Shown here piece by piece: positions 54,905 to 64,000 of a stretch of 64,000 bases of DNA. Each line of letters opens with the position of its first letter. Within the stretch, counting starts at the first letter, position 1. The notes beneath the pieces are model-generated. The model was not told where the DNA came from, made no database searches, and saw nothing but the letters and a program-made list of their open reading frames with translations. This DNA is from Steromphala cineraria. Taxonomy: Eukaryota; Mollusca; Gastropoda; Trochida; Trochidae. The stretch spans positions 36,627,315 to 36,691,314 of the forward strand of contig OU744730.1 in assembly GCA_916613615.1 (NCBI GenBank). The letters run 5' to 3'. Both the position numbers and the translations under genes were made by a program.

Positions 54905-55422
54905 GTGCTGGAGTTTTTGCAGCCCAGGCTCGATGACGGCCTGGCTGTCTTGACCGTTCGAGGCCACTCGACGGCTATCTCAGCATTTCATATTCCAGTG
55001 GACGGCACAGTTCTCGATAGCCATCCCATGGTCCAGCGTTTCCTAGCGGGCGTGGACAGGATCCGTCCGCCTTTGTGGCGGGTCAGCCCGACTTGGGATC
55101 TATCGTACGTACTGGATTGGTTGTCGGGTCCGTCTTTTCGGGACCTTGACAAAGCCTCTCTTCAGCTTTTGACTTGGAAGGCGGCCTTGTCAGTTATGTC
55201 AGTAAGGGGCTTCAACCCCCTGAGATGCTGAAGGCTCATTCGGTTAGGGCGGTAGCGACCTCTAAGGCCTACGCTGCGTCCCTGCCCATTGAAGAGATCT
55301 GTTCGGCCGCTATTTGGAGCCGGCCGAGCACGTTCATCAAGCATTACCAACTTGACATGCACTCCAGCGAGCGTGCTCGGTTTGGCAAGTCGGTTCTCTC
55401 CAGTGAGCAGTGTACCCTCTAG
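54905..55422 (+). pseudogene. YR-element tyrosine recombinase, core deleted
   Basis: The first part (RGHSTAISAFH, SPTWDLSYVLDWL) is the core-binding domain. The second (KAHSVRAVATSKA, AAIWSRPSTFIKHYQLD) is the C-terminal catalytic part with H-x-x-R, W and Y. The intervening segment with the first catalytic Arg is absent, and the two parts lie in different frames. It cannot be active. Confidence 0.8.
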
Positions 55423-56300
55423 CTGATTGAGCTTTCGGGATGTTTGTATATACAGAGAATTTTGTTTATGTTCTCAGTTCCATTTGTTTGTTCTGGTGAT
55501 GGATTTTAGCAGGTACTAACGTTCTAACCACTAATCAGTTCTCACAGTTGCACTTGGAACCCTGGCGGAAGTCATCCTGGGGTGATCTTTCCTTCTGGGT
55601 TAAGCGTTACCTTTTTAAAGTCCCCTAGTTGCTTCTTTCAAAAGTAGGGGGGGGGAGGGGCGTTTCATTTAAAGTTTTTGCCTTCGCCGAGTTTTCATCG
55701 GCATAAGCTTACGATATCGCCCTGGGGTAGTCCTCCACAGTCCTTTCGGTGGCAAGGTCACGTGACTAGGTGAGTGTGATTATTCTCCTTGTGGTTTATT
55801 TAATTATTGCAGACAGAATTCCACTTCTGAAGAATTGTCTATGGGAGTCTTCTTATGCAGTAAGTACCCCAAGGAGGATACCCTTCTGAAAAAGAATTGA
55901 ACAGACCTTGGGATCCTCCTTGGGGTACGGCCACCCACCTCCCCTTATTCTGTCTGGCAATGGCTAGATTGATAAGAGGCAGGTTAGGAGTTATCTGCCC
56001 CTGTTGCTAGGGACGCCGATAGGGCTGGGGCTTGATACAGGGTGGTAACAACAGATAACAAACACATTTTAACGATGTTTTTTGGTATTTTTATTCAAAA
56101 AATAGTCACAACCTGTCATATAGCAAAAAATACCGATTTTATGCAGTAAGTACCCCAAGTAGGATCCCCTTCAAAGAATCTGAAACCTCTACAGGTTTGT
56201 TCTAATTATTTAAGCTATTGTATAATAATTATTCGTATCTGTGCATTTGTCAAAGAGCATTTTATGTCTTATTGAGCTGAATCTTTGCCGTAATGGTCAG

Positions 56301-56410
56301 ATGTATGCAGTGGGCTGGCCCTATGGTTGCTGCTGGTAACGCGGCGGGATATCTGCAAGTGTGGGACATGGACAAGGGACAGCTCCTTCAACAACAGAGG
56401 GCGCACAGTG
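56301..56410 (+). CDS. NSMAF: WD40 exon 4 (in window) of the FAN-like gene
   Basis: Bounded by AATGGTCAG| and |GTGAGC. The first A completes the Leu begun in exon 3, then CMQWAGPMVAAGNAAGYLQV and WDMDKGQLL follow, ending QRAHSG with one base over. This is a complete WD40 blade with the WD dipeptide and the final H-S-G turn. It matches the next FAN blade (W.G..V.SG...G.L.VWDL...). The last blade of the propeller was not found before 64000, so it lies beyond the window or is lost. Confidence 0.78.
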
Positions 56411-57547
56411 GTGAGCAACATAAACAATGGATAAACTCAAAATGGATCGAATATTGAAAAAGTATTATTTCAGACTGATACTTTACTTTGAAACTTAAAC
56501 ACATTTGAGCTCATTAAAGAGGGTCTATTCTCTAAGTAAATACATGGACGGGCTGTTTGACTTTGTTATTGTTTTGCAATTGCATGCTGGGAAAAATTTC
56601 GACTGGTTATACAAATACAATGTGTGGGAATTAACCGCTCTTCTGCTCAACGGATCATGGAACGCTGTAGGGATTAAACTTCAAAAACAGTAGTAATAAA
56701 TATCTTCTTCAAGAAAGAAGCTTTACAAATTCACAGTGTAACACATGATCTGGGTCAGATAAAATCTTCAGAAATAATAATAAAACTCCTTTTTCATAGA
56801 GAAAAGATAAATTTCTAAACGAAACGCTGGAAAAGTTTTCAAGTGAGGATTTATTACTCAAAGACAGAGAACCATACCAAAATTGGGAAGAAAGAGTTTA
56901 AATGCTTTCAATAAAACAATAGTAAAATAGAGATAGTACCAGGTTTATTTACATCGGTAGTTTCGGTACCATATAAAACATGTTCAGTGAATGAAACAAC
57001 GAACCTGCTTACTTTGAGATTTAGCTAGCGCCTCCAGCAGAGCTAATAACGAACCTGCTCAGATGATCCATGTAGATAATCTATATGTTCATGATGTATA
57101 ATCTTAGAGTTTGGGAGTGGTTCCTGACGATGAGCTTCCATTCATTAAAATTTTCATTGGTAAGATTTAACGTTCTACAACTTCATTGGTTCATTAAACT
57201 AGACATTGTGCTGGAGAAAGAAATAACATTTAATTAGCGGGGATGGTGTTGTACATATTTATTGTCCACTTAGCCAGTCACGACGGCGCCATCAAGCAAT
57301 GGCCCGGCAGTTATATGACCTGTTACGACACATGACTACAGTCACTGGACGTCAATAAACTGACACATCACACCTGTTATCTGTAACATCCGGCTCTTTG
57401 ATACACAACTTCTAATGGCAGATTCCTGGTCGTCTTCAAGGCACTTTTTAATGTATATTAGATGTAACTGCAGGCTGTTGACTTTATAACTTCTTTGAGA
57501 GACATTTTAAAAGTTGGAATGACAATAATGTAGAGGAATATATGGAT
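56411..57547. other. Intronic stretch, nothing firm
   Basis: I looked for the final WD40 exon here and did not find one. A patch near 57277-57310 (CAG|TCACGACGGC...) has an acceptor-like start but reaches a stop after 13 codons in the required phase. Confidence 0.45.
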
Positions 57548-58826
57548 GACAACAAGCAGCTGACATGGTCGAGCTATATCCCCCGCAAATGGCACAACAT
57601 ATATAGGTTTTCCTTATCATATTGCTGACTAAGTTTTGTCGCACAAAAAAATTCAAAGATATGAAGGAAACTGTTGTAATCAAAAAACTTAATGATACCA
57701 ACTTTATGTTCACTGTTGGGCATAATTTGAGTAACATGACAAAATTAAAATCAAACAAAAAAATCAATTTATTTGGATCTCCAAGATCAATTCAATCATA
57801 TGTAAACAAAATTTTAAAATTGTTCTTCATGACACACCTTCAGATGAGTATGTATCTCCATATCAAATTTAATCAATATGTGATGATTAGTTTAGAAGTT
57901 GTGAGCCGGACAGGACTTGTAACAGTTTTCCAACAGAGTCCTCATTTTTGGTCAAAAGGCAAAATTTTATTCAAAATATTTTCAAAATTGTTCTTCATGA
58001 CACACCTTCAATTGATTTTGTATCTCCATATCAAATTTGATCCAAATGTGTTGATTAGTTTAGAAGTAGTGAGCAGGACAGGACTTGTAACAGTTTTCCA
58101 ACAGTGTCCTCATTTTGGCCAAAAAGGAAAAAATTTATAAAAATATTATCAATTTTTTTTTTCTTCATGACACATCTTCCTATGATTATGTACCTTCCTA
58201 TCAAATTTGGTCAATATCTAATTATTAGTTTAGAAGTTGTGAGCCGGACAGGACTTAATTGTTACAGTTTTCCAACAGAGTCCTCATTTTTGGCCTAAAA
58301 AGGCAAAATTTTATAAAACTATTTTCAAAATTGTTCTTCATGACACACCTTCCTATGATTATGTGTCTCCATATCAAATTTCATCAATATGTAATGATTA
58401 GTTAAGAAGTTGTGAGCCGGACAGGACTTGTAACAGTTTTCCAACAGAGTCCTCATTTTTGGCCAAAAAGGCAAAATTTTATAAAAATATTTTCCAAATT
58501 GTTCTTCACGACACACCTTCAGATGATTATGTATCTTCATATCAAATTTGGTCAATATGTGATGACTAGTTTAGAAGTTGTGAGCCGGACGGGACTTGTA
58601 ACAGATTTCTTACAAATTTACCACTTTTTCTCCAAAATCCTAATATTTTATGTAGATTTTCAGAAAATTGTTACGCACGACACATTATCACATGTTTCTT
58701 CATTTCCATGACGAATTAGAATTGAAATGGTTGATTAGTTACAAAGTTATGAGCCGGACACAAAGTGTAACGGACAGACGGACGGCACCCATTTTAATAC
58801 CCCCCCGCAACTTCGTTGTTGCAGGG
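57548..58826 (-). mobile_element. Satellite-cored element, family B copy 2 (inverted)
   Basis: Reverse complement of the 13.8-kb element. It begins GACAACAAGCAGCTGACATG and ends GACGGACGG, then a GCAAC/GTTGC hairpin near 58807-58823. The core has six landmarks (GTGAGCCGGAC) at 57901, 58069, 58239, 58412, 58580 and 58749, a period of about 170 bp. The open frames across it are satellite translation only. Confidence 0.75.
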
Positions 58827-58866
58827 GATAACAAAGGAGTTGTCAGTAGTTATAGGGAGACACTTT

Positions 58867-59300
58867 GCGGGACAATAGAATTTAATTACCCTATTGTCCC
58901 GCATAGTGCATAGGCCAAAACCCTGACCATAAGGGGACCCCCTGGTGTGATCTCTTTGTGACCTTTAACAATGGGATATTAAGTGGTCTATTGTCCCGCA
59001 AACTTGCATACCTCACAACCTTGACCATTGGGGGGACCCCCTGTCGTGATCTCCTTAACTATTAACAATGGGATATTAAGTGATCTATAGTCCTGCAAAC
59101 TTGCATACCTCACAACCTTGACCATTGGGGGGACCCCCTGTCGTGATCTCCTTAACATTAAACAATGAGGAAATTAAGTGGTCTATTGTCCCGCAAACTT
59201 GCATAGCCCAAAACCTGGACCGTTGGGGGAACCCCCTGTCATAATCTCTTTAACTATTAACAAAGAGGAAATTAAAGGGTCTATTATCCAGTAAACTTGT
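58867..59300 (+). repeat. ~98-bp tandem repeat with a hairpin head
   Basis: A perfect 12-bp stem GCGGGACAATAG/CTATTGTCCCGC (58867-58878, 58891-58902) is followed by about four units. Each contains CTTGACCATTGGGGGGACCC, GTGATCTC and a TCCCGCAAACTTGCAT joint. The stem sequence recurs inside the units (CTATTGTCCCGC). Confidence 0.8.
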
Positions 59301-59690
59301 ACTGAGTGTGTTAATCAAACATTATGACTTTGCAAGCAACAGTGCTCACTGTATTGTAAAGATGCTTGTGTATAACTAGGTTTTTATGTGTCTATGGACA
59401 CATGTTTTACCACATATCATACCCAAATTAGAACTTTTGCGCTAAACTTGTTCACCAGATTACAAGTTTCTTCTCTTGACAACAATATTTTCTTTAAAAT
59501 TCAGAAATTAATACACAACACAATTGGTCATTCAATACGATTTTATTTCTTTACTATAATGTTATAATTGGATAGAAAAATTATAATGTTTTAACGATTA
59601 TCTACATCAAATTAATTGAACATAAAAAGAACAATTGCAACAAAGGTTAGACTGTAATAAGAGGGAATCATCCAGAAGCGATTCTCTTTT

Positions 59691-59953
59691 TCACATTGTC
59701 CACATTGTCAAACTGTCAATGTGTTCGTTTGCCGCAGAGTGCGAGGTTGTTGTAGTGGCAGTCGGCCTACCTGTCCGGGTAGGACAAATGTAAAGTGAGT
59801 GATTAGGGTCCTGACACAACCGACAGGGCTTGCTGCATGAGCCTGAGTAGTGTCCAAATCCAAAGCAATTGTAGCATATAATTCCTCTTTGTCTTGGCAC
59901 AGCGCTGGTCACTGTTGGCTCAACAGGAGAGGGTTGAAGGGATGTGGATGGAG
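59691..59953 (-). CDS. Exon with two CCHC zinc knuckles
   Basis: On the - strand an acceptor (TTTTTATAG|) at about 59954 opens a frame that starts Pro/Ser/Thr-rich. It then has two CCHC knuckles: CYNCFGFGHYSGSC and CRLCQDPNHSLYIC (both C-x2-C-x4-H-x4-C). It ends with a stop at 59691-59693. Paired knuckles of this kind occur in Bel/Pao and other retroelement gag proteins and in some host RNA-binding proteins. No pol or gag core is next to it. The upstream exon was not identified. It may belong to the neighbouring mobile element or to a gene captured in it. Confidence 0.5.
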
Positions 59954-61785
59954 CTATAAAAATGAAATAAAGCTTTTAGAAAAATAGAATATATGTTTTA
60001 AATTGTATATTTTTTCCCAGAACAAAACTTAATTACTTTACTTTTATAACAAAAGTAACAAAAACGATCAACAAAAGAGCCAGTATAAATGCTTCTCAAA
60101 GCAAAGACACAAATAAAATAGAACTTTTAGAAATAGAATATGTGAATTTAATAGTGCTTTACTTCCAGAACAAAATTATATCACATTTAAGGAGTACAGG
60201 ATGTATGTATAACTTATAACTTATGTACAAAATGATGCTGATGCTGCCAAGTCAAATGATGGTATTTTAGTTTTGGAAAGAGAATCTTTTGAATCATTAA
60301 TAAAGGTGTGTTCTAACATCTATACTTATCATATTACCAATTTAAAAACGTCATTTAAATGGTTTGTAACAAATATTTATTACGAAAAATGGCACATATT
60401 GTTGTTTGTTTTTTCTTTTCTAACGTTGAAACAAACTTGTTTAATAAACATAAATGAATTTAAAAAGAACACCTGAAACATATTCATATATTCTTCAAAG
60501 AAATAAACAAATTACGATTAATATAAAGTTTTTAGAATAAAAAAAGAATATATGATTTTGATAGTGTTATATTTCCAGAACAAGATCATATCACATATAA
60601 CATTTTTAAAGTAATACAAAGGAAAGTGCATCAGCAAACAGACTTGAAAGCTACTATTAATGCTTTTCCTTAAACATCAAATGAAACATGCCATGAACAA
60701 CTCAACAGAGTGACCAATTCGGTGACATAAGTGTCATGGCTGTGAGCTATTGTACACCGAGTTGATTAACCATCTTGAAAGGCTAACTAATCGCTTGTTA
60801 CGGAGGTGTTTGTACACCCCAGTGAGTTGAATAGTGTCACCAATTCAAAGAATCAGAGACCAGTCTCCAGTCTAAACAAACACTGGCATGTGCTTTGTTG
60901 CAGGTTATTCATCCAATATATGTACAATTTATTTCAAGTAAACATTGAAAATCAGAATTTTATTATATCTTTCCATTCAGAAAAATATTGCTTTGAATTA
61001 AAATTTCATGGGAGGTTATGATCATCAAACTTTATGGCATTAACTCGCTCTGTGAACTAGGAAATCCTGTTTTGGATATCTGACAAGGGATGAAGAACCA
61101 GTGGATCTTATTTTGAGGAGTGAGGAGAAAGAACTTTAAGGACGACCATCAGTGAGTACCACATAATCATCCTTGTGTATGTATCAAACGCACTCCATAT
61201 CTTTTACCAAGCAAATGTCCTAAATAACTTGACTAACTTTTTGAAAATATTTGCATCCGATACATTCACACAAAAGAGAGTTGTCTACCTTTAAATATTG
61301 TACAATTAGACTCAATAGTTTTGTCCTTTAGATGTAGAAAAAAATACTTGCAGAATCTTTCACTTATTAACACTGTCCATGGGATGTTAGAGTTACCGTA
61401 TTATCATAATGCGAATTTTTCAAATATAAATTATCCATGCACATGATTTTACTTTTTCCTAAGTGAATTTCCTTGAAAACGTGACTAAGATGTCTTTACA
61501 TTTTGAAAATTCCAACATTCTATACATTCACACAAAAGAGTATCTTTAACCTGAAATATTTTTCATAACAATCTACATTTATGGTAATATTGTTATGAAT
61601 ATAAACAGTATGCTCAAGGGTATACATACCTTTTCTGTCTTTGAAAAGAGGAGAAAACCAAACACATTCATTTTAGTATTATCACCATTTTAGCTCTTTG
61701 CGTGCATGTTCATGTAAATGGGCAGATAGATCTTTACATGCACTTAATGAAATATTTTAAGAGGTTTTTTTCCCTTTTATTTCAG
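59954..61785. other. AT-rich stretch with imperfect internal repeats
   Basis: TTTTAGAAA.AGAATAT followed by a TTCCAGAACAA.A motif recurs at about 59973, 60124 and 60530. TACATTCACACAAAAGAG recurs at about 61261 and 61522. Frames are short and unrecognised. It could be the non-coding left part of the Polinton-like element, but no terminal repeat was found. Confidence 0.4.
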
Positions 61786-61885
61786 ACTCGAGAGCATGTC
61801 TCTCTATCAGCTTAGGACACCCTGGGTTTGGAGTTCATCTGAGGATTCTTTTTGTGAAAATTGAAGCTATGCTGTTCCTGAAGGA

Positions 61886-62830
61886 TTGATCATGTACCTC
61901 AATCAGAAAACAAGCTTTTCATTTGACAAGGGTACGACAATAAGGGTGACAGTAATAAGAAATCCCTATAATGTGGATGCAGAGAGACGAGCATTTTTTC
62001 GTAAGGATAGTTATGAGATACATAAGGACATAACCTTAGAACTGTACCGAAACGCTGGTGTACATCCGACAGCATGTATAAGTGGTAGAGTAACACTAAA
62101 TCAATTTCAGACCCCTTCGATAAATATTGCTGTTTTGTTTGTTCAAAGCTTGACACCCTCGATCATTTACATAGGTTGCAATGTATTCAAAATAGAGCAA
62201 CCGATTATACATTTATACTATCATGACCAGTATGACAATGTCATTAGCAAATTGAAAATATTTGATTGGGAACGTTACTATTATGAACTGGATAAGATAT
62301 CATATAACGATCAGAAAACATTTCTTTGCTCTCGAAAATACAAATACTTAAAAAGGCTTTATCCTGGAAAGCAATGTATGTCACGGGATAATGTTAATTC
62401 TGAAATAGCCTGTCGTGCTTGTAATGTGTGGTTCCTCTCGCAAGAATGTTATTATCGACACTTGTCAGCAAAAATCTGTACAGCCACCATCTTGTGCAAA
62501 GAATGTAGCATACTATCAAGAAAAGGGTGTAAATGTTCTGTTAAAGATAAAACGTGTACAAGATACCGGGAAATGCTGGGAGGTGACCATCAGTGTTTAA
62601 TGCAGGTAGATACACCAGCTTCACAATACGAGTATGAACAGAAACAATATATGTCCTATAGCTCAGAAAATATGGTGCTGTATTATGCTAAGTTTATTCC
62701 AAAAACCTTTTCGAAGGAATCAGTGCTCGACGATCTTGACAATCTTTTACCTTTTGGGGATTTACTGTCAAAATACACTAATCCCTCTCTAAAATATGGG
62801 ACTTCTGATTATATTACAAAATCAAGGTGA
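61886..62830 (+). CDS. Cys-rich ORF resembling the N-terminal part of Polinton/Maverick DNA polymerase B
   Basis: 314 residues. The C-terminal half has a chain of Cys/His motifs (ACRACNVWF, ECYYRHL, CKECS, KGCKC, DHQC) after a phrase IIHLYYHDQYDNVI. Protein-primed polymerases of Polintons/adintoviruses carry a comparable zinc-rich block ahead of the exonuclease domain. No exonuclease or polymerase motif follows before the TGA, so it is a fragment or a separate protein. An acceptor-like TTTCAG at 61780-61785 may mark an exon start. The packaging-type ATPase downstream on the same strand supports the context. Confidence 0.45.
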   Translation: MIMYLNQKTSFSFDKGTTIRVTVIRNPYNVDAERRAFFRKDSYEIHKDITLELYRNAGVHPTACISGRVTLNQFQTPSINIAVLFVQSLTPSIIYIGCNVFKIEQPIIHLYYHDQYDNVISKLKIFDWERYYYELDKISYNDQKTFLCSRKYKYLKRLYPGKQCMSRDNVNSEIACRACNVWFLSQECYYRHLSAKICTATILCKECSILSRKGCKCSVKDKTCTRYREMLGGDHQCLMQVDTPASQYEYEQKQYMSYSSENMVLYYAKFIPKTFSKESVLDDLDNLLPFGDLLSKYTNPSLKYGTSDYITKSR

Positions 62831-62903
62831 CATACACAATTCCCTATAGGTTTAAAAAGTAGACCTAGTCACTCTGGTATTCCATTTCACCCTTGTCACC
62901 ACC

Positions 62904-63479
62904 ATGTCATCAACTTGTACTTGGAATGTTGTCAATTCAGCCTCCATGGCTGGAAACTACCTCATCCAGTTCGCCCATACTCTGATGTTGTACGAAAACC
63001 AGCAGCAACATCAGCAAAATGTCAACACCCACCAGCAGTCAACAGAGAACCTATGTCAGCATAGAGAACAAATCAAGGAAACACAGCCCTGTACTTGGAA
63101 TGTTGTAAATCCAGCCCTCATGGCTGGAAACTACCTCACCCAGTTCTCCCATGCTCTGATGTTGTACTAAAACCAGCAGCAACAACATCAAAATGTCAAC
63201 ATCCACCAGCAGTCAACAGAGAATCAGCGCCAGCATAAAGAACAAATTGACGAAACACAGTGGACAACGACCAACAACATACAGCAGCAGCAGCAGCAGC
63301 AGCAAAACAGCATTGGCAAAGCACAATATCAACGACCATACACAAAGAAGAAGAAGCAGAAGAATAAAGAGAAGTCCTGTAGCAGCACCATCCATAAAAG
63401 CGGTACGACCAAACAGCAGAGCCCGGACAACATTGGCTCTGAGTTGGACGATCTGATAAAAGAAATATTCAAGGAATAA
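62904..63479 (+). pseudogene. Gln-rich ORF with a 174-bp in-frame duplication and an internal stop
   Basis: The frame from ATG 62904 to TAA 63477 is interrupted only by TAA at 63168. The two 174-bp halves (62916-63089, 63090-63263) share CTWNVVN.A.MAGNYL.QF and a Gln/His-rich tail. The stop in the second half replaces a GAA present in the first. The end is Gln-rich ((CAG)n at about 63282-63302), then Lys-rich, then LDDLIKEIFKE. It is not recognised. Position suggests an accessory protein of the Polinton-like element. Confidence 0.45.
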
Positions 63480-63679
63480 AAATTAAAATGACATATGTAT
63501 ATAAATAAATTCTACAATTATATGCTGTATGTGCTTGTCCTATTTTTCTACGAGTAAGGATGATAAGGGTATATTGATATAGCGACCATACACCTCCTAT
63601 GCGATTTTCCATTTCCTTTAAAACATGAATATTTTTCTCTCAAAAAGGTTAGAAGATTGATGGGAGTATCATTATCACT

Positions 63680-64000
63680 ATGGACAGGAGCGCTATCACA
63701 CTACCACAGATATTTAGGATGCTAATAGCAGGACCCAGCGGAGCTGGCAAAAGCACTTTTGTTTTCAAGCTATTGGAAAATGATATTAGAGGTGAATGGC
63801 CGCTACTATCACGGTTACCTGATAATATAGTTTGGACTTTTACCGAAACTCAGCCTTTGTATACAGAGGTTGCTATTATGTGTCAACAAGCAGGTATAGA
63901 CATTAGCTTTGTGAAGAATATTGTAGAGGCTGAAACATTGATCAAACCCGAGAATGTAAACTGGTTAGTAGTTGATGATGCTTCTGGGGATCTAAGTGGT
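63680..64000 (+). CDS. Packaging-type ATPase of a Polinton-like element (5' part, runs off window)
   Basis: The frame is open from ATG 63680 to the window end (107 codons). The Walker A motif GPSGAGKST is at residues 18-26 and a Walker B-like hydrophobic stretch with VVDD is near residues 98-101. This layout, with a short N-terminal strand, GP(S/T)G(S/A)GKS, then a FV.KLL helix, is typical of FtsK/HerA-type genome-packaging ATPases of Polintons/adintoviruses and of poxvirus A32-like proteins. Function: it would pump DNA into capsids. Other AAA/P-loop proteins are possible until the rest is read. Confidence 0.65.
   Translation, partial: MDRSAITLPQIFRMLIAGPSGAGKSTFVFKLLENDIRGEWPLLSRLPDNIVWTFTETQPLYTEVAIMCQQAGIDISFVKNIVEAETLIKPENVNWLVVDDASGDLSG

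Larger units (their letters stand above)
52967..56160 (+). mobile_element. Internally deleted YR retrotransposon (Ngaro/DIRS-like)
   Basis: In + order: gag-like sequence, N-terminal RT, the end of RNase H and parts of a tyrosine recombinase, with clear gaps between them. Downstream a 21-bp sequence (starting TTATGCAGTAAGTACCCC) is present at 55853-55873 and again at 56139-56159. A 14-bp inverted repeat (TACCCCAAGGAGGA) spans 55865-55878/55914-55927. Split direct repeats are a feature of Ngaro-type elements, but the left-hand partner was not found. It is distinct in sequence and GC content from the DIRS element at 25-41 kb. Confidence 0.7.

Noticed and set aside
57277..57320. Candidate final WD40 exon after an acceptor-like CAG
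   Set aside because: In the phase required by exon 4 it stops after about 13 codons and does not resemble the last FAN blade.
57622..58711. + strand frames of 99-172 codons
   Set aside because: They translate the ~170-bp units of the inverted family B element. The repeated peptide blocks follow the satellite period and show no domain.

Overview
The window looks like animal nuclear DNA, most likely from a mollusc and probably a bivalve. The reasons are spliced genes with large introns, AT-rich non-coding DNA, and several families of satellite-cored elements with GTCC-rich 5' ends of the kind common in bivalve genomes. No prokaryotic operon structure is visible. The species cannot be named from the sequence alone.

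One host gene runs on the + strand through most of the window. Four exons (13505-13640, 24050-24088, 45373-45475, 56301-56410) have good splice sites and mutually consistent phases. Joined, they read as consecutive WD40 blades that resemble the C-terminal propeller of FAN/NSMAF, a BEACH-WD40 protein. Its introns are 10.4, 21.3 and 10.8 kb and hold almost everything else.

Layout: 1-2.1 kb has minor repeats and an NRF1+ETS promoter-like site. 2.07-3.3 kb is a satellite-cored element rich in nuclear-receptor half-sites. 3.9-7.5 kb is a decayed Ty3/gypsy element (- strand). 11.1-13.4 kb is a 145-bp satellite element followed by a 34-bp satellite, just before exon 1. 13.8-24.5 kb holds more satellite-cored (Helentron-like) elements, three nested TIR elements, LINE fragments and exon 2. 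25.4-41.6 kb is a DIRS-type tyrosine-recombinase retrotransposon. It is split by a young Ty3/gypsy element (27124-36829, LTRs 783/787 identical, intact 1672-aa pol), which itself carries an 885-bp TA-flanked TIR element. 42.8-45.4 kb has two further satellite-cored elements, the second ending at the exon 3 acceptor. 45.48-52.58 kb is a 7.1-kb minisatellite of about 310 units of 23 bp. 53-56.2 kb is an internally deleted second YR retrotransposon, followed by exon 4. 57.5-59.3 kb has two tandem-repeat elements. 59.7 kb has a CCHC zinc-knuckle exon on the - strand. 61.9-64 kb is the edge of a Polinton/Maverick (adintovirus-like) element with a Cys-rich polymerase-like ORF, a Gln-rich ORF and a packaging-type ATPase that runs off the window.

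The most unusual points are these. The minisatellite is open in all three + frames and encodes one cyclic 23-residue repeat. Exon 3 is squeezed between an element terminus and that minisatellite. There is a three-level DIRS/Ty3/TIR nest. The Ty3 pol ends in a chromodomain plus a possible chromo-shadow-like domain and has no visible gag. All similarity statements rest on reading motifs; no searches were run.
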